Made by a program: the position numbers and the translations under genes
Notes under the pieces: generated by a model
Database searches by the model: none
What the model was told of the DNA's origin: nothing
The model's input: only the letters and a program-made list of their open reading frames with translations
Assembly: GCA_044445605.1 (NCBI GenBank)
Contig: JBIOEA010000006.1
Location: forward strand, 8,104 to 72,103
Length of the DNA stretch: 64,000 nucleotides
Direction: 5' to 3'
Source: CAWKDC01 sp044445605
GTDB lineage: Bacteria; Pseudomonadota; Gammaproteobacteria; JABCZS01
In this document: one piece after another, positions 9,092-17,900 of the stretch
How positions within the stretch are numbered: the first letter of the stretch is position 1
Layout: each line of letters starts with the position of its first letter

Positions 9092-10020
9092 TTTTCCGCC
9101 ACCCGCAAAATGGCACTACGCGAACGTGCGTTCAGTGACACCTCTGCTTCTGTTGCTTTCATTTTCCCCAATAATTTAAGGATCCCTTTCGGCCTGTCCC
9201 CACGGTAAGGGATAATGCCTTTAGGTTCCTCACCCATCGATGCGGCCTTCAACGTTTGTTTGACCAAACGATCTTCCAAGGAATGAAAGCTTAACACCAC
9301 CAAACGCCCTCCTGATTTTAGCGCGTTTATGGCTGCTGTGAGTGCTATTTTTACATCTTCCAGTTCTTGATTGACCACCATGCGGACTGCTTGGAATGTT
9401 CTTGTCGCAAAATGCTTGTTTTTTTCTTTGAAGGGGATCGCTTTTTCGATCACATCGACCAATTGATGCGTGGTTGTGATCGGTGTTGTTGATCTTACCT
9501 CAACAATTTTACGGGCGATGCGGCCGGCAAAACGTTCTTCACCGTACACTTTTAAGGCGTGAGCAATGTCTGCTTCGTCAGTGTGGCTTATCCAATCGGC
9601 GGCAGTGAACCCTTTGCTGGTATCCATGCGCATGTCGAGCGGGCCGTTTCTCATGAAACTGAACCCTCTTTCAGGGTTATCCAGTTGAGGCGAAGAAACA
9701 CCTAAATCAAATAAAATACCGTCGACCAGTCCAAACCCATGCTCTTGCAATGCTTCTTGAATGTCTTTGAACGAGCCATGATAAACCTCAATGGGCAATC
9801 CGCTTTCTTTCATGGCACTGGCGCTGGCGATGGCTTCTGGGTCTTTGTCGATGACAAGCAAACGGCCGCTCGACAACATGCCCGCGATCACGCGCGCATG
9901 CCCGCCGCGTCCAAACGTCGCGTCGACATAATCACCCTCAGGCGTAATGTTCAAGGCCTCGATTGCCTCGTTGAGCATCACACTTGCGTGTGGCGTTGTT
10001 ACAGTTTCAAGCCTTGCCAT
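9085..10020 (-). CDS. rsmH: 16S rRNA m4C1402 methyltransferase RsmH (MraW)
   Basis: 311 residues. RsmH N4-methylates C1402 of 16S rRNA, acting with RsmI (also in this window), which 2'-O-methylates the same base. The SAM-binding motif YVDATFGRGGHA is near residues 32-43. LFDLGVSSPQLDNPERGFSF and VVLSFHSLEDR are family signatures, and the C terminus SRSAILRVAEK is typical. Its start overlaps the 3' end of mraZ by 22 bp. Confidence 0.97.
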   Translation of the reverse strand: MARLETVTTPHASVMLNEAIEALNITPEGDYVDATFGRGGHARVIAGMLSSGRLLVIDKDPEAIASASAMKESGLPIEVYHGSFKDIQEALQEHGFGLVDGILFDLGVSSPQLDNPERGFSFMRNGPLDMRMDTSKGFTAADWISHTDEADIAHALKVYGEERFAGRIARKIVEVRSTTPITTTHQLVDVIEKAIPFKEKNKHFATRTFQAVRMVVNQELEDVKIALTAAINALKSGGRLVVLSFHSLEDRLVKQTLKAASMGEEPKGIIPYRGDRPKGILKLLGKMKATEAEVSLNARSRSAILRVAEKC

Positions 10021-10439
10021 ACTTCACCTTGTGCCGTCTTTTCTAACGATTTGAAATGCTGGCCTTCTGCTTTCCAGGCCATCTCATCCCATAATTCAAA
10101 TTTTTGCCCTAATCCTACCCAGATCACTTCTTTTTGTAATCGCGCATGGTCACATAAAACACGGGGAATAAGCAAGCGTCCTTGTGCATCTAGCACCACA
10201 GACGTCGCGTTCCCAACCAGCCAACGCTGTAACGCACGCACATCTTTATCGACATTGGGTAAATCCAATAAGGCTTTCTCTATTACCTCCCAAACGGCCA
10301 GGGGGTAACCTAATAAACAGGGCTCATGGATGTCCAACGTGATGATCCATTCGCTGCAGGGAACTTCGGCGCGTACCTTAGCTGGGACGAGTAAACGCCC
10401 TTTCGTATCCAAAGTGACTGTATGTGCGCCTCTTAACAT
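9999..10439 (-). CDS. mraZ: Transcriptional regulator MraZ
   Basis: 146 residues from the ATG at 10437-10439, which has a G-rich ribosome site six bases upstream; a GTG four codons further out (10451) lies within the MraZ box and is less likely. Two AbrB-like MraZ domains are visible, starting at GAHTVTLDTKGRLLVPAKVR and at VLDAQGRLLIPRVL. MraZ binds direct repeats upstream of its own gene and tunes the dcw operon. First gene of the cluster. Confidence 0.95.
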   Translation of the reverse strand: MLRGAHTVTLDTKGRLLVPAKVRAEVPCSEWIITLDIHEPCLLGYPLAVWEVIEKALLDLPNVDKDVRALQRWLVGNATSVVLDAQGRLLIPRVLCDHARLQKEVIWVGLGQKFELWDEMAWKAEGQHFKSLEKTAQGEVWQGLKL

Positions 10440-10445
10440 CCAACC

Positions 10446-10473
10446 CCCCACTTTTTACCACTTTTTACCACTG
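10446..10473 (-). promoter_or_regulatory. MraZ-box operator, three direct repeats
   Basis: Read on the minus strand, three AGTGG units occur at an exact 10-bp period: AGTGGTAAAA, AGTGGTAAAA, AGTGGGGGGT. MraZ is known to bind TGGG-like repeats separated by 5-nt spacers upstream of mraZ, and the spacing here fits. Two units read TGGT instead of TGGG. The last unit merges with the mraZ ribosome site, so MraZ binding could also hinder translation initiation. Confidence 0.75.
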
Positions 10474-10481
10474 GTTCTCTA

Positions 10482-10510
10482 AGATTGGTTGGTAAACTGA
10501 CGATTGTCAA
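10482..10510 (-). promoter_or_regulatory. Candidate sigma-70 promoter of the dcw operon
   Basis: On the minus strand a perfect TTGACA (10505-10510) lies 17 bp before CAATCT, a weak -10. A start site a few bases further would fall just before or in the MraZ boxes, as expected for an autoregulated mra promoter. The poor -10 lowers confidence. Confidence 0.45.
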
Positions 10511-10528
10511 GGGCGGTTGTATGTTTTT

Positions 10529-12265
10529 TTAGGGGTGCACCGACCCCTTTGTAATTAACAAATCCCCCAACACGAGGAACTGCAAATCGCAACCCAAGAA
10601 CATATTCAATGCATCGCGGGGGCTACATACCATGGGTTCGCCACGACGGTTCAATGATGTATTCAGCAACACGGGGTGGCCACGACGTGTTTCCACGGCT
10701 TTCAATAAGGCGTAGTAACGTGGATTGGCTTCGGGGTCAACAATTTGTGCACGAGCCGTCCCATCTTCATGAACCACTTCCGGCACACGGGTTTTCCACT
10801 TTTCAGCCACTTTAAAAGCGAATGTCATGTAGGGTGAAGGATGATCCGTCTGCAACATGTCTTGTGCAATCTCTGGTGCAATACTCGGACAAAATGGCCG
10901 CCAACGTTCGCGGAATTTAATTTGCAAATTGATCAGTTCGGCAATCTTACGATGACTTGGGTCACCTAAAATACTGCGATTCCCCAATGCACGTGGGCCA
11001 AACTCCATGCGTCCTTGGAACCATGCTACGGGATTGCCTTCTGCCAAAATATCCGCTGTTTTAGCAACGATATCATCACAGCGCGTCACGTTGATCTTAT
11101 CTTTGAATGGTTCGCAGGCAGCGAGACATTCTTCCGTTGTGTATTGCGGGCCTAAATACACGTGCTTTAAGGGGGAAATCTTCTCGCCCATCTCATGTGC
11201 CACATAGGTCGCAGCACCGACAGCCGTACCCGCATCGCCTGCAGCCGGTTGCACGAATAATGTTTTCACGTGCGGCAACGCAAGAATACGTTGATTCAAT
11301 TTCACGTTGAGTGCTACACCGCCGGCAAAACAGATGCGTCCTGTTTCACGAATCACATCACCCAAATACCGCTCGATCAAGGCAAGTGATGTTTCTTCTA
11401 ATAATTGCTGAATACTCGCCGCATAATGAATATAAGGCTCATCAATCTCATCGCCATGACGTTTAGGTCCTAACCATTCAATCAGTTTTTTACTGAAATA
11501 ATAAGCTTCACCGTTTTCTTTGTAGCGACGAATACCGACGGTATTTGCCAAGGCTGTATTCACTTCAAATCCATCATCCGTCAGCTTCAACAGTCTCGAT
11601 AAATCGTAACGCTTCGGATCACCATAAGGCGCCATGCCCATCACTTTGAATTCACCATCCAACATTTCGAAACCGAGAAATTGCGTCATCGCGCCATACA
11701 ATCCGCCGAGCGAATCCGGATCATAGAATTCTTTAATTTTCGTGATCTTGCCGTTTTCGCCAATGCCAAAAAATGTCGTGGCAAATTCGCCCTTTCCGTC
11801 AAAACCAATGATCGCTGTTTTTTCTTCGAAACCACTGAGATGATAAGCCGAACTCGCGTGTGCCAAATGATGCTCAACCGGTTGAATGCGCGTGCGGGTC
11901 ATGTCGAACCCAAGTTCTGTTAAGAGTGCTTCGACTTGTGCGCGATAACGACGGTGACGACGATTGCCGTTGAATAATACGTCCAATGCGCGATCCGGTG
12001 CGTACCAATAACGCTTGGCATAATGCCAACGGCCTTTATACGTGAAGGGGAACGGGGCATGAGGGATCGCAACAATATCAATGTCTTTCGGTGTGAGGCC
12101 GGCCTCTTTAAGGCAGAATAACGTCGCTTCACGTGCCATGTTGCCTTTGGCATGTTTGTCGCGGATAAAACGTTCTTCTTCTGCACATGCCAGTAACTTG
12201 CCATTCACCACTATCGCCGCCGACGCATCGTGCCCTAGCGCGCCGGATAAACCTAAAATATTCAT
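10529..12265 (-). CDS. Carbamoyltransferase, NodU/CmcH (TobZ-like) family
   Basis: 578 residues. The family O-carbamoylates small molecules, antibiotics or glycolipids using carbamoyl phosphate and ATP. The N-terminal ASKHA/Kae1-like half shows GHDASA (residues 11-16), the metal-binding EHHLAHA (131-137) and IGFDGKGEFATTF. The C-terminal YrdC-like carbamoyltransferase half contains WFQGRMEFGPRALGNRSIL and the closing LNTSLNRRGEPMV, all family hallmarks. Length is standard. The gene stands alone: no glycosyltransferase or biosynthetic genes neighbour it, so the acceptor cannot be guessed. It ends 18 bp from the mraZ promoter and is transcribed in the same direction as the dcw operon. Confidence 0.92.
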   Translation of the reverse strand: MNILGLSGALGHDASAAIVVNGKLLACAEEERFIRDKHAKGNMAREATLFCLKEAGLTPKDIDIVAIPHAPFPFTYKGRWHYAKRYWYAPDRALDVLFNGNRRHRRYRAQVEALLTELGFDMTRTRIQPVEHHLAHASSAYHLSGFEEKTAIIGFDGKGEFATTFFGIGENGKITKIKEFYDPDSLGGLYGAMTQFLGFEMLDGEFKVMGMAPYGDPKRYDLSRLLKLTDDGFEVNTALANTVGIRRYKENGEAYYFSKKLIEWLGPKRHGDEIDEPYIHYAASIQQLLEETSLALIERYLGDVIRETGRICFAGGVALNVKLNQRILALPHVKTLFVQPAAGDAGTAVGAATYVAHEMGEKISPLKHVYLGPQYTTEECLAACEPFKDKINVTRCDDIVAKTADILAEGNPVAWFQGRMEFGPRALGNRSILGDPSHRKIAELINLQIKFRERWRPFCPSIAPEIAQDMLQTDHPSPYMTFAFKVAEKWKTRVPEVVHEDGTARAQIVDPEANPRYYALLKAVETRRGHPVLLNTSLNRRGEPMVCSPRDALNMFLGCDLQFLVLGDLLITKGSVHP

Positions 12266-12323
12266 TCAACTCTCCAAAATTGGCTGCCTTTTGCGAACAG
12301 CACATAATACCGTATTTTTGGCT

Positions 12324-12352
12324 TTGACAATGGACCCGTATGGCTTTATCAT
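12324..12352 (+). promoter_or_regulatory. Strong sigma-70 promoter, probably giving a leaderless darP mRNA
   Basis: TTGACA (12324-12329) and TATCAT (12347-12352) are separated by exactly 17 bp. The ATG of darP begins 7 bp after the -10, the usual distance to the transcription start, and no Shine-Dalgarno sequence precedes it. The transcript is therefore expected to begin at or within a base or two of the start codon. Confidence 0.75.
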
Positions 12353-12358
12353 GCCCCC

Positions 12359-12646
12359 ATGAACAACGACGACTTTGACTTACCCGAAAAGCCCAGTAAA
12401 ACGCAGCGCAAGCGCGATATGGAGGCCCTTCAAGCACTTGGCGAAGCGCTATTGTCGTTCGCCCCGGCTAAACTCAAGGGTCTCAACCTCCCCCCCGAAT
12501 TCATGGCGGCCCTCGTCGAAGCCCGTCGTATCCCCGCTCGCAAAGCCGGACGCCGTCATAATCAATATATCGGGCGCCTCATGCGCGAGTTGGACGAAGA
12601 AACCCTCGCAGCCATTAAACACTATCTATCCCTTCGAGGCCGCTAA
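12359..12646 (+). CDS. darP: Short DarP/YjgA-like ribosome-associated protein (DUF615)
   Basis: 95 residues. It matches the N-terminal half of E. coli DarP, a 50S-assembly factor of 183 residues: the KRDMEALQALGEAL segment, then EARRIPARKAGRRHNQYIGRLMRELDEE, which corresponds to the conserved R-rich helix. The C-terminal half of the family is absent and the frame stops at TAA two bases before rlmKL, so either this lineage keeps a short form or the protein has lost its second helical domain. The start is fixed by the promoter at 12324-12352. Its pairing with rlmKL, an early 50S rRNA methyltransferase, fits a role in large-subunit assembly. Confidence 0.8.
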   Translation: MNNDDFDLPEKPSKTQRKRDMEALQALGEALLSFAPAKLKGLNLPPEFMAALVEARRIPARKAGRRHNQYIGRLMRELDEETLAAIKHYLSLRGR

Positions 12647-12648
12647 CC

Positions 12649-14844
12649 ATGCAGTATCAGTTTTTTGCGAATTGCCCTCGCCATGTCGAAGGCCTTTTAT
12701 TAGCCGAAATCCAATCCCTAGGCGCTACTTCAGCCAAAGAAACCGTCACTGGGGTTTACTTCGAGGGCACCCTCGAAACCGCCTATCGCGTCTGCTTATG
12801 GTCCCGTCTGGCCAACCGCGTACTACTACCACTCGCCACTATCGACGCCCTCGATATCGGGTCCATTCATCGTGGTGTTGACAGCATCAACTGGGCGTCG
12901 CACTTTACGCCCTCGAACACATTCCGGATCGATTTCTCCGGCCAATCCACACTGATCCATCAATCACAATACGGCGCACAACTCGTCAAAGACGCCATCG
13001 TCGATCAGTTTCGCGATAAAACAGGCCGTCGCCCTACTGTCGAAACCATTCATCCCGACATCCGTATTCACGCCCATTTGTATGGCGATAAATTAAACAT
13101 CAGCTTGGATTTGTCCGGCGAAAGCTTGCACAAGCGTGGCTATCGCTTGAGCACCGGCGATGCACCGATCAAAGAAAATTTGGCCGCAGCATTGCTCATC
13201 CGCGCCGGATTCCCTGCCCGCATGAACGATCTTACTTATGTCATCGATCCTATGTGCGGAACCGGGACACTGCTTATCGAAGCAGCACTCATCGCCACCG
13301 ATTGCGCCCCCGGATTATTGCGCAAACAATTTGGATTCTCCCATTGGTTGCAGCATCAACCCGCCTTATGGGAACCGCTCGTCGAAGAAGCCAAACAACG
13401 CCGCGCGCAAGGCAATGCGAAAAAACTGCCCGATTTCCGCGGATACGATGCCAGCCCGCGCGCTGTCTCACAAGCACGTGAAAACGTCGGTAACGCCGGA
13501 TTAACCAATTGTATCGAAATCACCGTGCGTGAATTATCCCAACTCACTCCACCCACCCACCATGGCGATAAACCCGGCTTTTTAATCACCAATGCTCCTT
13601 ATGGCGAACGCCTGGGCGATGAAGATTTACTCAAACCCTTATATCAACATTTCGGCGAACGTTTAAGAGAAAAATTCATTGGATGGGACGTTGCATTATT
13701 CACAGGCAACATCAACCTCGGGAAAGCCTTAGGTATTCGTGCAAAGAAAAATTACACGTTTTTGAACGGCACAATCCCCTGCAAATTATTAATGATATCC
13801 GTCGAACCAGAATGGTTTATGCGCGAACATAAAGCATTAGAAGCACTAGAAGCATTAGATAAGAGCGAAACATCTCTCGCCCCTACCATCCAACAAGAAA
13901 TTCCCGCAGAAGCCGAAATGTTCGCGAATCGTTTACGCAAAAACGCCAAAACATTAGCTTCATGGGCGAAGAAGCATGACGTCTCGTGCTATCGTCTTTA
14001 CGATGCTGACATGCCAGAATACGCCGTCGCAATCGATTACTACGAAGGCTACGCGCACGTGCAAGAATACGCCGCACCGAAAACCATTGATGCGGACAAA
14101 GCAGCCCAACGCTTAAAAGCGATTTGCCAAGCGATCCCGGCCGTGCTCGATATCCCTGCTGATCACGTCATTGTTAAACAGCGTTTTCAACAAAAAGATT
14201 TCTCGCAATACCAACGGCTAGATAACACCAATGAGTGCATCACCGTCAAAGAAGGTGCCGGTAAATTCTTGGTGAACTTACACGATTATTTAGACACAGG
14301 GTTATTTTTAGATCACCGCCCCATAAGATTACATCTGGCGAGCATTGCCAAGGGCAAATCGTTTTTGAATTTGTATTGCTACACTGGCAGCGCGACCGTG
14401 CATGCCGCATTAGGTGGGGCACGCAATTCCGTCAGCGTTGACATGTCTGCCACCTACACCACGTGGGCGAAACGGAATTTATCGTTGAATGGATTAAGCA
14501 CCTCGTTGCATCAAGTGATTCAAGCTGACTGCTTCCGCTTCCTCGATGAGAATGCGCAAAAATTTGATCTGATTTTTCTGGACCCACCCACTTTCTCCCG
14601 CTCCAAACGGATGGAAGATGATTTCGATATTCAGCGTGACCACGTCGTCCTGATTAAAAAAACCCTCCGTCATTTGGAGCGAGATGGCGTCCTGTATTTC
14701 TCAACCAACTTCAGAAAGTTTAAACTCAGCATGGATGCCTTCCCTAACCTGTTGATTCGGGATATCACCCGCCAAACCATCGATAAAGACTTTGAAAGGG
14801 ACCTTAAAATCCACCAATGCTTCGAAATCACTTTTAAGGCTTAA
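12649..14844 (+). CDS. rlmL: Bifunctional 23S rRNA methyltransferase RlmKL (m2G2445 / m7G2069)
   Basis: 731 residues, slightly longer than the E. coli enzyme. An N-terminal THUMP domain begins at MQYQFFANCPRHVEGLL. The RlmL-type domain has the SAM motif YVIDPMCGTGTLLIEAA (near residue 197) and the catalytic NAPYGERLG near residue 314, where NPPYGER is usual. The RlmK domain carries FLNLYCYTGSATVHAA and LIFLDPPTFSRSKRM near residue 643. It modifies 23S rRNA helix 74 during 50S assembly. It begins 2 bp after darP and probably shares its promoter. Confidence 0.95.
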   Translation: MQYQFFANCPRHVEGLLLAEIQSLGATSAKETVTGVYFEGTLETAYRVCLWSRLANRVLLPLATIDALDIGSIHRGVDSINWASHFTPSNTFRIDFSGQSTLIHQSQYGAQLVKDAIVDQFRDKTGRRPTVETIHPDIRIHAHLYGDKLNISLDLSGESLHKRGYRLSTGDAPIKENLAAALLIRAGFPARMNDLTYVIDPMCGTGTLLIEAALIATDCAPGLLRKQFGFSHWLQHQPALWEPLVEEAKQRRAQGNAKKLPDFRGYDASPRAVSQARENVGNAGLTNCIEITVRELSQLTPPTHHGDKPGFLITNAPYGERLGDEDLLKPLYQHFGERLREKFIGWDVALFTGNINLGKALGIRAKKNYTFLNGTIPCKLLMISVEPEWFMREHKALEALEALDKSETSLAPTIQQEIPAEAEMFANRLRKNAKTLASWAKKHDVSCYRLYDADMPEYAVAIDYYEGYAHVQEYAAPKTIDADKAAQRLKAICQAIPAVLDIPADHVIVKQRFQQKDFSQYQRLDNTNECITVKEGAGKFLVNLHDYLDTGLFLDHRPIRLHLASIAKGKSFLNLYCYTGSATVHAALGGARNSVSVDMSATYTTWAKRNLSLNGLSTSLHQVIQADCFRFLDENAQKFDLIFLDPPTFSRSKRMEDDFDIQRDHVVLIKKTLRHLERDGVLYFSTNFRKFKLSMDAFPNLLIRDITRQTIDKDFERDLKIHQCFEITFKA

Positions 14845-14892
14845 CGATTTTTTAACCCCCTGATCTGCAATGTCTTTTATTTGTTATCTAAC

Positions 14893-14920
14893 TTGATTTG
14901 TCGCCCGCCTACACTATACT
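14893..14920 (+). promoter_or_regulatory. Candidate promoter of the giant adhesin gene
   Basis: TTGATT (14893-14898), 16 bp, TATACT (14915-14920). The expected start near 14927 lies downstream of the longest-frame TTG at 14898, which therefore cannot be the true start codon. Confidence 0.6.
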
Positions 14921-14954
14921 TATCTCAGTAGGCCCGTTATTACTATATATAAGC

Positions 14955-17900
14955 ATGGGCTTGAGGTGGTGTAGTGTGTGGTTGGGAAACAAAGAATGCA
15001 TAAGTCATTCAAAGCATGAGCTCCATTTGGGCCCAATCAGCTGTGGTGTGTCTTTATGCCTGCTAACCGCTGCCTCCCCTGCGATGGCCAACCCTCAAGG
15101 CGGTCAAGTCGTCGGCGGCCAAGCCAGCATCAAATATGGCGCCACGACGGTTATCAATCAAACATCCAATCGCGCCATCATCAATTGGAATAATTTTTCA
15201 ATCGGCCCCAGCGAAAGAACACAGTTCAATGATCCCAATGCCAATAGCGTCACCTTAAACCGTGTCACCGGTGGCAACCCTTCCCAAATCTTGGGCAGCC
15301 TTTCTTCGAATGGCCAAGTATTCTTAGTCAATCCCGCAGGCATTGTGTTTGGTAAAACAGCACAGGTTGATGTCGCTGGATTGTTAGCCACCACCGCTAG
15401 CATCACCAATAAACATTTCATGAGCGGCAATTACCAATTCACCAGCGCACCCGATGGTTCAAGAATTGTAAACGAAGGCAATATCACCGTGCGAAATGCA
15501 GGGCTTGCAGCATTAGTAGCACCAAACGTCGTCAATAGTGGCGTAATTAACGCAAAACTTGGACGCGTTGCGTTAGCTTCAGGCAGTGCATTCACTGTCG
15601 ACTTGTATGGTGACAATTTAATTTCTTTCGATGCCACCGGCACCGTCAAAGGCAGTGTCAATAACATGGGCCGCATTGCAGCCGATGGCGGTACCGTCAT
15701 GCTCTCTGCCGCCGCCGCACAAGGGATCGTGGAAAATGTCGTCAACACCTCAGGCTACATTTCAGCGATCAGCGTATCAAACAAAAATGGCAACATTATG
15801 TTGGTAGGCGCTGGCAATCATTCCAGGGTTCAAGTATCTGGCACCTTAGATGTGTCGGGCAGTGCCACAGGACAAACGGGCGGCACGATTGAAGTCGCTT
15901 CGAATGATATTCAATTGTTGAGTGGCAGCGTGTTGAATGCCAGTGGGTATGCCGGCGGCGGCAATATACTGATCGGTAGCGATCATTTCCACGGGCCATT
16001 GAATACAACGGGATTAAGCATTCTTGATACACCTTATTTTATGACCGAAGCACAATCTGTCACGGCTGCATCAGGCAGCAGCATGGTGGCTGATGCGCTC
16101 AAAAGCGGTAATGCTGGGAACGTAGAAGTATGGGGCACCACCTCCGATATATTTTCGGGCAGCATTTCAGCACAAGCCTATGGCGAAAAAAGCAATGGCG
16201 GACAAGTTGAAACCTCCGGCGGAACCTTAGATGTTTCGGGTTCCCAAGTCACCACCCACAGTGTATTAGGCAAATCAGGTGTCTGGTTGCTAGACCCTCA
16301 TAATGTCACGATTGGCACGGTAGATAGCCAAGCATTTCAAAGCCCCTATAATCCAACCGCGGATAATTCGACGATCAATGTTGCAACCATCAATTCAGCA
16401 CTGCTGACCAATAGCGTTATCATTACCACGGGTCTTTCAGGCAGCCAATCAGGTGATATTACTTTTAACAATACCGCCACACCCATATCGATACTGAACA
16501 CTGCCAACACCTCTTTCAGTGCCTATGCTGCTCGCAATATTGTATTCAATGCGGGCGCACAAATTATCAATGCAGGCTCAGGCAGCATTAATGTGCAAGC
16601 AGATTCTGGATTAACAGGTACGGGCACGATTACGTTCCCAGCATCCAACACATCAGCGCTGGTTCAATCAACGGGTTCCGGCACGATTAATTTTTACTAC
16701 ACATCACCCACTCAAGTACCGATTTCAACCTTCCAAACCAGCAACTTTGTTAACATTTCAGGCACCAGCAAATTCAACCCTAATATGCAAATTAAACTGG
16801 CCGCTGGCGGCGCGATTAACGACACCGTGGCAGCCAATATCAACACCTCATTGATCACAGACAAAACAGGGGTTGTTGTTTTCTACCCAGGTGCTATCAC
16901 CTTTAATAACGACTCAGCGCAACCCATTGACTGGAGTACAACGGCCAACCTTGTCATCAAAGCAGACTCAAGTTTAACAGGCACGGGCGCTATCAGCTTT
17001 AATGCCGGAGCACCTACCATTGTTTCAACTGGCGGCGGTAATATCAGCATGTATTACTCTCCCACTGTTTTCGAACAATTCGATAATACATTGAGCTCAC
17101 ATATTGCATTGTCAGGTGGCGGCACATTCACACCCACCATGCAAGTGAACATGCACGCCGCAAGCACAGCAGACACCATCACATCAACAGATGTCACCGC
17201 ATTCAATGCTGCCTTGACAGCATCCACGCCAACAAGCGTCATTGCCTATGATAGTAACAACTCTCTTTCATTTGCCAATACGAGCCCCATCAGCTGGAGT
17301 ACCAACGCATCCTTTACCGCTGAAACATTAGCCGGCGCCGCTACAACGTACAACCTGATTATAGGCTCAGGCGGTACCGCACCCTTTATCACTGCATCTG
17401 GATCGTCACTGCTCAATTTGTCATCCGTGAATGATATCAATGTTAACACCAGCAATGCGATCACTGACACTGGCACAGGTGCAACAACCTGGCAGTCAAA
17501 CGATAACATTAACTTCACCACGGGAAGTACAGCCTATGCTAACACTGGAACAGGCAAAGCCACACTCATTGCATCCAATGCGGTCAACCTAAACAATATT
17601 GAATTTCAATCGATTACACAGTCAAATAATAATGTTGACGTTGTCGCTAATACGTTAAATGCGTCAAGTGGCGCGCTTATCACGCTTAACACCAATGCTG
17701 CTGACATCATCAAAACTGCCCTGCAATCAGGCACCACCATAAACATCTCCAATACCAGTGGTGATATCGATTTCACCGCACCTATTGCGTGGACAAACCC
17801 TTCTCCTGAAGCAGGAAAGGCAACACTGACGGCAACAGCCACTTCTGGCAATATCAATATGACCACGCTTGGAGCCACCATCACGGCCACAAACCAGCTG

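Noticed and set aside
9739..10308. 189-codon plus-strand frame across rsmH and mraZ
   Set aside because: It is antisense to two clearly identified genes and resembles no protein.
10529..10550. AGGGGT...ACCCCT inverted repeat at the carbamoyltransferase stop as a terminator
   Set aside because: The stem is only about six bases and there is no T-tract on the minus strand after it.
12375..12881. 168-codon plus-strand frame across darP and rlmKL
   Set aside because: It is out of frame with both real genes and is Arg/Pro/Ser-rich, typical of a shadow frame.
14898..14954. TTG start of the giant adhesin at 14898
   Set aside because: It overlaps the TTGATT/TATACT promoter, so it would not be in the mRNA.
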